Assembly: GCF_014204495.1 (NCBI RefSeq)
Contig: NZ_JACHLN010000002.1
Coordinates: 1,403,693-1,467,692 of the forward strand
DNA length: 64,000 nucleotides
Reading direction: 5' to 3'
Source: Sphingomonas kyeonggiensis
GTDB lineage: Bacteria > Pseudomonadota > Alphaproteobacteria > Sphingomonadales > Sphingomonadaceae
The notes beneath the pieces are model-generated. The model was not told the DNA's origin. It saw only the letters and a program-made list of their open reading frames with translations, and did not search any database. This document shows, one piece after another, positions 1 through 7,786 of the stretch (its first letter is position 1; each line of letters begins with the position of its first letter). The position numbers and the translations under genes were made by a program.

Positions 1-809
1 TCTCGACCACCAAGATCCCGAAGGTGGTCGGCGCCGACGATACGGTCTCGGCGGACCTGGCGCTGGGTGTCTATCGCCACATCGTGCCCCAGGCGATCCA
101 GGTCTCGTCGGCCGCCACCGCCGAAGCGGTGAAGATCACCGAGAATGTGTTCCGCGCCGTCAACATCGCGCTGGTCAATGAGCTCAAGCTCATCTTCACC
201 GCGATGGACATCGACGTGTGGGAAGTGATCGACGCGGCGAAGTCGAAGCCGTTCGGCTTCATGCCCTTTTATCCCGGCCCGGGCCTGGGTGGGCACTGCA
301 TTCCGATCGACCCCTTCTACCTCACCTGGAAGGCGCGCGAGTATAACCAGCACACCAAGTTCATTGAGCTGGCCGGCCAGATCAACGCGGACATGCCGCA
401 GCATGTCGTCCGCGTGATGGCGGACACGCTGGACGCGCGCTTCGGCCGCGGCCTGCGCGGTGCCCGCATCCTGGTGATGGGGGTCGCCTACAAGAAGAAT
501 GTCGAGGACATCCGCGAGAGCCCATCGCTCCGCCTGATGGAGATGATCGAGGCACGCGGTGCCACCGCCGACTTCTTCGACCCGTATGTCGCCCAGATCG
601 ACAACACCCGCGAGCACCCGACGCTCAACTTCCGCGACAGCGTGGCGTGGGACGAAGCCGAGATCGCGACCTATGACGCGGTGCTGATCGCCACCGACCA
701 TGACGCAGTGGATTATGCCGCACTGGTCGACGCCGCGAAGCTGGTGATCGACACCCGCAATGCCTGTGGCAAGGCGGGTGTGGTTTCGGAGAAGGTCGTC
801 CGCGCCTGA
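1..809 (+). CDS. wbpA: UDP-N-acetylglucosamine 6-dehydrogenase-like nucleotide-sugar dehydrogenase (5' truncated)
   Basis: C-terminal two thirds of an NAD-dependent UDP-sugar dehydrogenase; the window opens inside the gene (reading frame enters at base 3) and the NAD-binding Rossmann domain is missing. Visible are the central helix segment with KITENVFRAVNIALVNE, the catalytic cysteine in GGHCIPIDPFYLTWK (Cys codon 297-299), and the C-terminal UDP-binding domain with VAYKKNVEDIRESPSLRLM. The GGHCIPIDPFYLTWKAREY stretch is closer to the WbpA/UDP-GlcNAc group than to the ugd gene at 44133 or the wecC gene at 2927. It would oxidise C6 of a UDP-HexNAc to a uronate for the polysaccharide encoded downstream. 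The substrate is inferred from family resemblance only. Confidence 0.8.
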   Translation, partial: STTKIPKVVGADDTVSADLALGVYRHIVPQAIQVSSAATAEAVKITENVFRAVNIALVNELKLIFTAMDIDVWEVIDAAKSKPFGFMPFYPGPGLGGHCIPIDPFYLTWKAREYNQHTKFIELAGQINADMPQHVVRVMADTLDARFGRGLRGARILVMGVAYKKNVEDIRESPSLRLMEMIEARGATADFFDPYVAQIDNTREHPTLNFRDSVAWDEAEIATYDAVLIATDHDAVDYAALVDAAKLVIDTRNACGKAGVVSEKVVRA

Positions 810-819
810 GCCCCCAGGC

Positions 820-1692
820 TCAGCCCGGGCAGCGGCTCGCCATGAACTCGCGGATCGCCGGCGCGATGTCCTCGCGCTCCAGCGCCACCGCGATGTTCGC
901 CTGGATGAAGCCGGCCTTGTCGCCGCAATCATAGCGGGTGCCCGCGAAGGTGACGCCGTGGAAGCGCTGGTCACCGATCATCTGGGCCATCGCATCGGTC
1001 AGCTGGATCTCGCCGCCGGCACCCTTGCCCTGCTTCTCCAGCACCCGCATCACCTCGGGCTGCAGGATGTAGCGGCCGATCACCGACAGGTTGGACGGAG
1101 CCGTGCCCGGGGCCGGCTTCTCGACCAGGCCCTTCACTTCGGTCAGCGCCCCGTCCTGCGCGCCCGGCGTGATGATGCCGTAGCGATGCGTCTGGTCGTC
1201 CGGCACGATCTCGGCGCAGATCAGGTTGCCGCCCACCTTGTTATAGGCATCGACCATCTGCTTGAGGCAGCCCGGCTTGCCGAGCATGAAATCATCGGCG
1301 AGCAGCACCGCGAAGGGCTCGTCGCCGACGATGTCGCGGGCACACCACACGGCATGGCCCAGGCCCATCGGCTCCTGCTGGCGGACATAGGCGACCGCGC
1401 CGGGCTTGAGCCGGGTGGCATCGAGGATCTCGAGCGACTTGCCGCGTGCCGACATGGTCGTCTCAAGCTCATAGGCGATGTCGAAATGGTCCTCGATCGC
1501 GCTCTTGCCGCGGCCGGTGACGAAGATCATCTGCTCGATGCCGGCTTCCAGGGCCTCGTCGACCGCGTACTGGATCAACGGACGATCGACCACCGGCAGC
1601 ATTTCCTTCGGCATCGCCTTGGTGGCGGGCAGGAAACGCGTACCGAGGCCGCCCACGGGAAACACGGCCTTGCGCAACGGCTTGATGGTCAT
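820..1692 (-). CDS. galU: UTP--glucose-1-phosphate uridylyltransferase
   Basis: 290-aa GalU, the usual length. It makes UDP-glucose from UTP and glucose-1-phosphate in the cytoplasm, the precursor of UDP-glucuronate (see ugd) and a glucosyl donor. The nucleotide-binding signature FPVGGLGTRFLPATKAMPKE lies at residues 11-30, followed by the family segments VDRPLIQYAVDEA, GLGHAVWCA and FAVLLADDF. Residue GEIQLTDAM near 230 is also typical. Start ATG has a weak AAAGG upstream. It converges with the dehydrogenase ending at 809 (10-bp gap) and diverges from wecB, so the 1693-1806 gap should contain promoters for both. Confidence 0.95.
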   Translation of the reverse strand: MTIKPLRKAVFPVGGLGTRFLPATKAMPKEMLPVVDRPLIQYAVDEALEAGIEQMIFVTGRGKSAIEDHFDIAYELETTMSARGKSLEILDATRLKPGAVAYVRQQEPMGLGHAVWCARDIVGDEPFAVLLADDFMLGKPGCLKQMVDAYNKVGGNLICAEIVPDDQTHRYGIITPGAQDGALTEVKGLVEKPAPGTAPSNLSVIGRYILQPEVMRVLEKQGKGAGGEIQLTDAMAQMIGDQRFHGVTFAGTRYDCGDKAGFIQANIAVALEREDIAPAIREFMASRCPG

Positions 1693-1806
1693 TCGGGAAA
1701 TGCCTTTTCAGATCAGTCGGGCGCCCATAGCGATGGCTATAAGCTTTCGCAATTATGTCCGCGACCGTAACCTGATGGTGACGGGATCGGCGATAGGAGA
1801 ATGCGC

Positions 1807-2943
1807 ATGACCGGTACCAGCAAGCGCGTTCTCCTGATCTTCGGCACGCGTCCCGAAGCGATCAAGCTCTTTCCCGTGGTCCGCGCGCTGGCGGATGTGC
1901 CCGGGCTGGACGTACGCACCTGCGTCACCGCCCAGCATCGCGGGCTGCTCGACCAGGTGCTGTCGATCGCGGGCCTGACGCCGGACATCGACCTCGACCT
2001 GATGGAACCGGGCCAGTCGCTCGACCAGCTCACCGCACGGCTGCTCACCGGCCTCGGCAAGGTGATGGACGACGAGAAGCCGGACCGGGTGATCGTGCAG
2101 GGCGATACCGCCACTGCGATGGTCGGCGCGCTGGCGGGCTATTACCGCAAGGTGCCGGTGAGCCATGTCGAGGCGGGCCTGCGCTCGGGCGACATCTACC
2201 AGCCCTGGCCCGAGGAAGTGAACCGCCGCATCGTCGCGCCGATCGCCGACCAGCATTTCGCCCCGACCGAGACCGCTGCCGAGGCGCTGCGCCGCGAGAA
2301 TATCGACCCCGCGACGATCCATGTCACCGGCAACACGGTGATCGACGCGCTGCTCGCCACCCGCGCCCGGATCGAAGCCGAGCCGGCGCTGGCCGCCGGA
2401 CTCGATCCAATCGCCGCGCGTTTCGCCGGCAAGCGGATCGTCCTCGTCACCACGCACCGCCGCGAGAATTTCGGCGGCGGCATGGAGGACATCGCCCGGG
2501 CGCTTGGCCGCATCGCCGACCGCGACGACACCGCGATCCTGTTCCCGATGCACCCCAATCCCAATGTGGTTGCCGCGATGGACAAGGTACTGGGCGACCG
2601 GCCGAATGTCGCGCGCATCGAGCCGCTCGACTATCCGCACTTCATCCGCGCGCTCGAGCTCTGCGACGTCGTGCTCAGCGATTCGGGCGGCGTGCAGGAG
2701 GAAGCCCCTGCGCTCGGCAAGCCGGTGCTGGTGATGCGCGAGACCACCGAGCGTCCGGAAGGGGTCGTCGCGGGCACCGCCAAGCTGGTCGGCACCAGCC
2801 CGGAGCGTATCGTTTCCGAAATCTCAACCCTCCTCGACGTACCCTCCGCCTATTCGGCCATGGCCCGCGCCCACAATCCGTTCGGCGACGGCCATGCCTC
2901 TGAGCGGATTGCGGGGATCGTCGCACATGGTTTCGGATTCTGA
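1807..2943 (+). CDS. wecB: UDP-N-acetylglucosamine 2-epimerase (non-hydrolysing)
   Basis: WecB/MnaA-type epimerase interconverting UDP-GlcNAc and UDP-ManNAc. Family motifs seen: IFGTRPEAIKLFPVVRAL at the N terminus, VQGDTATAM, HVEAGLRSGDIYQPWPEE, THRRENFGGG, PMHPNPNV and the late SDSGGVQEEAPALGKPVLVMR. An ATG lies at 1801 and another at 1807; the purine-rich TAGGAG ends at 1799, so 1807 has the better spacing and is chosen (378 aa). The stop overlaps the next gene, wecC, by 17 bp, indicating translational coupling and a two-step UDP-ManNAcA pathway. Confidence 0.93.
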   Translation: MTGTSKRVLLIFGTRPEAIKLFPVVRALADVPGLDVRTCVTAQHRGLLDQVLSIAGLTPDIDLDLMEPGQSLDQLTARLLTGLGKVMDDEKPDRVIVQGDTATAMVGALAGYYRKVPVSHVEAGLRSGDIYQPWPEEVNRRIVAPIADQHFAPTETAAEALRRENIDPATIHVTGNTVIDALLATRARIEAEPALAAGLDPIAARFAGKRIVLVTTHRRENFGGGMEDIARALGRIADRDDTAILFPMHPNPNVVAAMDKVLGDRPNVARIEPLDYPHFIRALELCDVVLSDSGGVQEEAPALGKPVLVMRETTERPEGVVAGTAKLVGTSPERIVSEISTLLDVPSAYSAMARAHNPFGDGHASERIAGIVAHGFGF

Positions 2944-4222
2944 GCTCAAGGTCTGTGTTCTCGGCCTGGGCTATATCGGGCTTCCCACGGCAGCGGTGAT
3001 CGCGCGCACCGGCGCTAAGGTGCTGGGCGTCGACGTCCACCAGTCGGTGGTCGACACGGTGAACTCGGGCAAGGTCCATATCGAGGAGATCGACCTGGAC
3101 GGCCTGGTCTCGGGCGTCGTCGCGCGCGGCAGCCTGCGTGCCTCGCTCCAGGTGGAAGAGGCCGATGTCTTCGTCATCGCCGTCCCCACCCCGTTCGGCG
3201 AGAACCATGCGCCCGATATCGGCTATGTGCTCAAGGCCGCGACCAATGTCGCGATCACGCTCAAGGCCGGCGACGTCGTGATCCTCGAATCGACCTCGCC
3301 GGTGGGCACCACCGAGAAGGTCGCCGAGTTGCTCGCCCAGCTGCGCCCCGACCTCAAGATTCCCGGCCACTGCACCGGCAGCGCCGATGTCGCCATCGCC
3401 TATTGCCCCGAGCGCGTGCTGCCCGGCCGCATCCTGGTAGAGCTGATCGACAATGACCGCGTCATCGGCGGCATCACGCCGCGCTGCGCCCGCAAGGCGC
3501 TGCAATTCTACCGCCGCTTCGTGCGTGGTGCCTGCGTCACCACCACGGCCAAGGCCGCGGAGATGACCAAGCTCACCGAGAACGCCTTCCGCGACGTCAA
3601 CATCGCCTTCGCCAACGAGCTGAGCCTCGTTGCCGAGAAGATGGGCGTCGATGTGTGGGAAGTGATCCGCCTCGCCAACCGCCATCCGCGCGTCAACATC
3701 CTGTCGCCCGGTCCCGGCGTGGGCGGCCACTGCATCGCGGTCGATCCCTGGTTCCTGGTCAGCGCCGCGCCCGAGCAGACTCCGCTGATCCGCACCGCCC
3801 GCGAAGTGAATGACGGCAAGACCGACTATGTCATCGGCCATGCCGCAGCGATGCTCGAGTCCAACCCGCATGCCCAGGTCGCGTGCCTGGGCCTCGCGTT
3901 CAAGGCGAACATCGATGATTTCCGCGAGAGCCCCGCGCTCAAGGTCGCGGCGGCGCTCGCCCAGCGCTTCGGTGATCGCATCCAGATCGTCGAACCCTAT
4001 GCCGACGCGCTGCCCAAGGCGTTCGACGGCACCGGCGCGGGGCTGATCGACATCGACAGCGCGATCGAGAGCTGCGGTATCTTCGTGGTGCTGGTCGATC
4101 ACGACGTGTTCAAGTCGGTCCCGCTCGACGAGCGCGCCGACAAGCTGGTCTACGACACGCGCGGGATCTGGCCCGACCAGCCGCGCGCCGTCTCGGGCGA
4201 ACCGCTCCGCCTGGCGAGCTGA
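2927..4222 (+). CDS. wecC: UDP-N-acetyl-D-mannosamine dehydrogenase
   Basis: Oxidises UDP-ManNAc to UDP-ManNAcA using two NAD+. The Rossmann start VCVLGLGYIGLPTAAVIA is at the N terminus, KLTENAFRDVNIAFANEL in the middle, and the catalytic cysteine in GVGGHCIAVDPWFLV, the wording (AVDPWFLV) typical of WecC/WbpO-like enzymes. An in-frame upstream ATG at 2894 would add eleven residues inside wecB; ATG 2927, directly before VSDSELKVCV, fits the family N terminus better and is chosen (431 aa). Operon with wecB by overlap. ManNAcA is therefore a plausible component of the encoded polymer. Confidence 0.92.
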   Translation: MVSDSELKVCVLGLGYIGLPTAAVIARTGAKVLGVDVHQSVVDTVNSGKVHIEEIDLDGLVSGVVARGSLRASLQVEEADVFVIAVPTPFGENHAPDIGYVLKAATNVAITLKAGDVVILESTSPVGTTEKVAELLAQLRPDLKIPGHCTGSADVAIAYCPERVLPGRILVELIDNDRVIGGITPRCARKALQFYRRFVRGACVTTTAKAAEMTKLTENAFRDVNIAFANELSLVAEKMGVDVWEVIRLANRHPRVNILSPGPGVGGHCIAVDPWFLVSAAPEQTPLIRTAREVNDGKTDYVIGHAAAMLESNPHAQVACLGLAFKANIDDFRESPALKVAAALAQRFGDRIQIVEPYADALPKAFDGTGAGLIDIDSAIESCGIFVVLVDHDVFKSVPLDERADKLVYDTRGIWPDQPRAVSGEPLRLAS

Positions 4223-4226
4223 AGCG

Positions 4227-5273
4227 CTAGTTCCGCACCAGGATCGACTGCCAGTCGCCGTCCAAGGGCTTGTCGCGTTCCCCGAGGATCGGGGGCACGA
4301 CCGGCCGGGCTGAAATGGTCTCGGCCTTGGCAATCTCCGCCTCGAACGTGGCGACCCGGTCCCGCCAGGCCGGATGCGAGCGGCTGCGCAATATGCCGCC
4401 GGCCTTGCTCGGGCCGAAGCGCTTCCAGAAGGCCGTCGTCGCGCCCAGCGGATAGCCGGCATTGGCCAGCAGGTAGACCGAAAGGAGATCCGCCTGGACT
4501 TCGGTCTGGCGGAAATACTTCACGTTCGCGCCGAAGCCGGAAAGCAGGCCGTAATCGACGCCGCGGGCAATCAACCGGTCACGGTGGCGCAGGATGTTGT
4601 GCGCGAATTCATGCGCGACCACCACGGCGATCTGCTCGTCGGGATAGCCCTCGAGAAAGCCGGCCCCAACCTGCACCGCCGTGCCGGTGCTGGCCGCGTT
4701 GAAGTCATCGGTCATCTCGAATCGGCTGTTGCAGGCGCGGATCGGGCGAATCGTCACATGGATCGGGCGACCGGCTCGAAGCGCCTCTACCTCGATCGGC
4801 GCATCGACGGGCAGTGCGGCGATTGCGAGATGCGCGGCATCCAGCCGATCGGCCTTGCCAGCCTTGCCGGACAGTTTCGCGATCTCGACCGCACCGACCC
4901 GGACGAGCGAATCGTCGGCGCGCAGCCCGGCCTGCTCCGCCGGGCTGCCGGGCAGGACTCCTTCGACCGCGACCGGCGTGGCGAAACCGAAATGCCGGGC
5001 AGCGGCCTCGCGCTGCGCTCCCCCATATTGGTCGAGCACGTGAAGCTGCATGCCGGTGCCGGGCTCGATCCGGTCGCACAGCCGCGCATTGGCCACGGCG
5101 AGCCGCCAGCCTATCGCCGCGATACGCATGTCGGCCCCGCGCACTCCCTCGAACAGGGCGGCATCGTCCGCGCGCGTCGACAGGGGCAGGAAAAGCAACG
5201 GCAGGACGATGGCCGGAGAGCCGCGGCGGCAGGCATGAGCGAGGTGGCGGAACGCGGATGATACGGGCTTCAT
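4227..5273 (-). CDS. Exported M48-family metalloprotease with PDZ domain
   Basis: Predicted periplasmic zinc peptidase. From the chosen ATG (5273) there is a basic N terminus followed by a hydrophobic stretch AIVLPLLFLPLSTRADD, a signal peptide. A PDZ-like module follows (VEGVLPGSPAEQAGLRADDSLVRVG, about residues 103-127), then the zinc-binding HEFAH (about 221-225) and a downstream EVQAD segment (QTEVQADLLSVYLL) supplying the third ligand. ATGs at 5282, 5303 and 5309 are in frame; 5273 gives the most normal signal peptide. It converges with wecC (4-bp gap). The layout resembles periplasmic M48 proteins such as LoiP/BepA relatives but has an internal PDZ. A role in envelope or export quality control is inference. 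Confidence 0.8.
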   Translation of the reverse strand: MKPVSSAFRHLAHACRRGSPAIVLPLLFLPLSTRADDAALFEGVRGADMRIAAIGWRLAVANARLCDRIEPGTGMQLHVLDQYGGAQREAAARHFGFATPVAVEGVLPGSPAEQAGLRADDSLVRVGAVEIAKLSGKAGKADRLDAAHLAIAALPVDAPIEVEALRAGRPIHVTIRPIRACNSRFEMTDDFNAASTGTAVQVGAGFLEGYPDEQIAVVVAHEFAHNILRHRDRLIARGVDYGLLSGFGANVKYFRQTEVQADLLSVYLLANAGYPLGATTAFWKRFGPSKAGGILRSRSHPAWRDRVATFEAEIAKAETISARPVVPPILGERDKPLDGDWQSILVRN

Positions 5274-5309
5274 TCCAGCCATCCTACGCGCCGCCCGCCC
5301 CATCGACAA

Positions 5310-5699
5310 ACCCCGGCACGCCCATTCGCGACCTCACCGCCCGATTCGCTACGCACCACGGTGTTTTTGCACCGCAACTCGAACCCGGACCGGCCTTCTG
5401 CAACAGATCAGTCACAAAAAAGCCCTCCTAACCATCACGAAACAAGGCCATTTCGGCGAAGACACTTCATTAACCCCCTTGGCTATATTGGTGCAGCGCG
5501 TTAAGGACGGCTGCGTAACCACTTGGTGCGGGTCGCCTGGGTAACGGAAGTGATCCGGATCAACCGGACCTGTGTTGCCAAAGGGTCACGTCGGGAACTT
5601 TCTCGCCGTTGCCAAAGTTTGAGGTGTTGCGACGGGTTTGGTCCTATGGCATAGGACTGCCCGACGAGAGCACCAGAGCTCGAAAGAGGGAGAAAAAGA
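5310..5699 (+). promoter_or_regulatory. Long gene-free leader upstream of the 77-aa exported peptide
   Basis: About 390 bp with no supportable gene. It holds AT-richer DNA around 5455-5500 (likely promoter region, no box assigned with confidence), two direct copies of GTTGCCAAAG (5574-5583 and 5608-5617), and an inverted repeat GTCCTAT-GGC-ATAGGAC at 5641-5657. A good ribosome-binding GAGGGAG lies just before the GTG at 5700. The concentration of repeats in this leader suggests regulation of the small downstream gene, but no known riboswitch class is recognised. Confidence 0.45.
5641..5657. repeat. 17-bp inverted repeat (possible operator or leader hairpin)
   Basis: GTCCTAT, spacer GGC, ATAGGAC: perfect 7-bp arms, 43 bp before the GTG start at 5700. 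It could be a repressor site or a small RNA hairpin. No partner regulator identified. Confidence 0.4.
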
Positions 5700-5933
5700 G
5701 TGTTCACTAAGCTTCTTACGGCGGCCGCTATCGCGTCGATGGCGACTGCTCCTGTTCTGGCCGCTCCGACGAGCGCTTCGAAGCTGTCGCTGTCGGGCGT
5801 TCGCGCCTCGACCTCGACCAGCAAGAAGAGCGAGCTGGCCCCGGCCGTTCTGATCGGCGTTCTCGCCACCGTCGCCATCATCGGCGGCGCCGTGGTTCTC
5901 GCCGACAGCGACGACACGCCCGACAGCCCGTAG
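5700..5933 (+). CDS. Small exported single-pass membrane protein, function unknown
   Basis: 77 aa, GTG start preceded by GAGGGAG. Residues 1-21 (MFTKLLTAAAIASMATAPVL, then A-A) form a signal peptide with an Ala-X-Ala-like end. A Ser/Thr-rich linker follows, then one hydrophobic helix (APAVLIGVLATVAIIGGAVVL, about 47-67) and a short acidic tail ADSDDTPDSP. Size and layout resemble the small secreted, glycine-containing membrane peptides often found beside exopolysaccharide genes in sphingomonads, but I cannot name a family. A long structured leader and a strong terminator isolate it as its own transcript. Confidence 0.75.
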   Translation: MFTKLLTAAAIASMATAPVLAAPTSASKLSLSGVRASTSTSKKSELAPAVLIGVLATVAIIGGAVVLADSDDTPDSP

Positions 5934-5942
5934 GATTGTCGG

Positions 5943-5958
5943 TCGGTCAGCTGACCGA
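5943..5958. repeat. Perfect 16-bp palindrome
   Basis: TCGGTCAGCTGACCGA reads identically on both strands. It lies 10 bp after the stop of the 77-aa gene and just before its terminator, so it is either an extra hairpin protecting the 3' end or a dimeric protein-binding site. Confidence 0.5.
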
Positions 5959-5963
5959 GTTTC

Positions 5964-5994
5964 AAGTGGCGATCCCTCGGGGTCGCCACTTTTT
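5964..5994 (+). terminator. Intrinsic terminator of the 77-aa peptide gene
   Basis: Perfect 9-bp stem AAGTGGCGA / TCGCCACTT (5964-5972 with 5983-5991), a 10-nt loop, then a T run. Good rho-independent form. Confidence 0.9.
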
Positions 5995-6072
5995 ATTTGC
6001 CCGTCGCACGCGTGGCGCGTTGATCTCGCCAAGGCATGAGAGCGAACGGGTTATTTGAGTTTGCAAGTCGGT

Positions 6073-6828
6073 ATGGCGTTCGGCTTATCCCTCTTCAAGC
6101 GCCCTGCCAAAGGGAACTCCGCCCTCCCCTCGGGAGAGCGCTATTACGCGATCGGCGACATTCACGGTCGCCTGGATCTCCTCAACGAATTGCTCGCACG
6201 CATCGAGGAGGATGACCGCCAGCGCGCCCCCGCCACCACGACGCTGGTCTTCATTGGGGACCTGATCGATCGAGGCCCCGATTCCGCCGGCGTGATCGAC
6301 GCCCTTATGGCGCTCCGGGAGCGCCTGCCGAATTCCCGGTTCTTGCTCGGAAATCACGAGGAACTGTTTCTTGGCGCCCTTGAGGGCAGCATCGAGATCC
6401 TGAAATTCCATCTGCGCGTGGGCGGCAAGGCCACCGTGCTCAGCTACGGCATCTCCGAAGAGGAATATGCGCCGGCGAGCCATGTCGAGCTCCTCGAGAT
6501 CCTGAAGGCCAGGGTCCCCGAAGCCCATGTCCGCTTTCTCGAAAGCTTCGAGGACATGATCATCGCCGGCGACTATGTCTTCGTGCACGCCGGGGTAAAT
6601 CCGAACCTTCCGCTGGAAAAACAGCGGGTAAAGGACCTGCGCTGGATCCGGGACAGCTTCCTAGACCACAAGGGCGCCCTGGAGAAAACCGTCGTCCACG
6701 GGCACACGATCGTTCCGGAGGCGCAGTTCCGCTCCAACCGGATCGCGATAGACACCGGCGCCTATGATTCAGGCCACCTGACCGCGCTCGGCCTCGAAGG
6801 CGAAGAGCGCTGGCTGCTGCAGACCTGA
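6073..6828 (+). CDS. Metallophosphoesterase, PPP-type serine/threonine phosphatase family
   Basis: Calcineurin-like phosphoesterase with the complete dimetal signature: GDIHGR, GDLIDRGPDS, GNHEE, HAGVNP and HGHTIV in order, as in PrpA/PrpB and Shp-like bacterial phosphatases. An in-frame TTG at 6055 would extend it by six residues; ATG 6073 is preferred (251 aa). No signal peptide or membrane segment, so cytoplasmic. Placed inside the polysaccharide locus near a tyrosine kinase, but the PPP fold is usually Ser/Thr or Ap4A specific, so a direct role opposing Wzc is speculation. Such genes occur next to EPS genes in other alphaproteobacteria. Confidence 0.85.
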   Translation: MAFGLSLFKRPAKGNSALPSGERYYAIGDIHGRLDLLNELLARIEEDDRQRAPATTTLVFIGDLIDRGPDSAGVIDALMALRERLPNSRFLLGNHEELFLGALEGSIEILKFHLRVGGKATVLSYGISEEEYAPASHVELLEILKARVPEAHVRFLESFEDMIIAGDYVFVHAGVNPNLPLEKQRVKDLRWIRDSFLDHKGALEKTVVHGHTIVPEAQFRSNRIAIDTGAYDSGHLTALGLEGEERWLLQT

Positions 6829-6983
6829 TTGCCACCCGGTTGCCCGCTCCGGCGGCGCGGGCGACCAAGCCGACTTGACTGGACGTGCGCGCAAGAGCAC
6901 GGGAATCTTCCGTTCATCTCCTCTAAAAGGTCGCCCCGGCGACCTCGCTGTGCAAAGTGGGGCATGTTCGCACTGGAGGGCAA

Positions 6984-7715
6984 ATGACTGACGTTCCGGC
7001 CAATTTCCGTATCCAGACTTTGAAGGAAATCGTCCGTCACGGGTTGCGACTGGTCGGCCTTGGGCGCCGCCCCTCCCATCTCGGCTCCGGCAATATCCGC
7101 GAACGGTTCTCCGAAATCTACGCGTCGGGCGTCTGGCAGGTCGGCAATGACGATGCCCCCGGCTCCGGCGCCGGATCCAGCCTGCAGGCGACGCAGAATA
7201 TCCGGACCGAACTCCCTCGGATTCTCGACACGCTTGGCGCCGAGACGCTGCTGGACATCGGCTGCGGCGATTTCACCTGGATGCGCGAAGTCAGCCTGTC
7301 GCAGCGCTATATCGGTGCCGACATCGTCCCCGCGGTGATCGAGAGCAACACGGCGAATTTCAGCTCGGACCGCCGCGAATTCCATTGCCTGGACGCGATC
7401 AGCGGCACCCTGCCCGATGCGGATGCGGTGCTGTGCCGCGAAATGCTGTTCCACCTGAGCTTCGCCGATGCCCGGCGCGCACTGCAGAATATCCTGAGCA
7501 AGCCGCGCAAGTTCATTCTGCTGACCACGGACGGCTCCACCGGCTTCAACCGCGACGTCGACACCGGCGACTTCCGGCTTCTGAACCTTACCCGTCGTCC
7601 CTTCGGCTTTCCGACGCCGGCCCATGTCATTGACGACAGCTTCGTATCTCCAGGGCGCGCGATCGGTGTGTGGCATGCCGAGGACATCGCCGCCGCCTTG
7701 CGCACGCACGCTTGA
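6984..7715 (+). CDS. Class I SAM-dependent methyltransferase
   Basis: 243 aa from ATG 6984, which has TGGAGGG eight bases upstream; a GTG at 6957 is possible but poorer. Motif I of a Rossmann methyltransferase is LLDIGCGDFTWM, followed by YIGADIV (motif II acidic position) and DADAVLCREMLFHLSF (post motif). The HLS / D-x-G-x-F pattern suggests a small-molecule or sugar methyltransferase rather than a nucleic-acid enzyme. It lies directly upstream of the initiating sugar-phosphate transferase, so O-methylation of a sugar in the polymer is a reasonable inference; the substrate cannot be read from sequence. Confidence 0.75.
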   Translation: MTDVPANFRIQTLKEIVRHGLRLVGLGRRPSHLGSGNIRERFSEIYASGVWQVGNDDAPGSGAGSSLQATQNIRTELPRILDTLGAETLLDIGCGDFTWMREVSLSQRYIGADIVPAVIESNTANFSSDRREFHCLDAISGTLPDADAVLCREMLFHLSFADARRALQNILSKPRKFILLTTDGSTGFNRDVDTGDFRLLNLTRRPFGFPTPAHVIDDSFVSPGRAIGVWHAEDIAAALRTHA

Positions 7716-7747
7716 TCTGAACGGCAGACGCCGACATCCAGACAAAA

Positions 7748-7773
7748 TAGTCCAGTACAGAGTAGCCCAGTAC
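7748..7773 (+). repeat. Imperfect 15-bp tandem repeat in leader of the sugar transferase gene
   Basis: TAGTCCAGTAC (7748-7758) recurs as TAGCCCAGTAC (7763-7773), 15 bp apart, 10 of 11 bases equal. It sits 14 bp upstream of the ATG at 7787, overlapping where a regulator or ribosome would bind. Confidence 0.45.
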
Positions 7774-7786
7774 GAGAGGGGCAGCG

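Noticed and set aside
2675..4462. 595-aa minus-strand open frame antisense to wecC
   Set aside because: High-GC shadow frame rich in Arg, Gly, Ala and Asp with no family motif; wecC on the other strand is certain.
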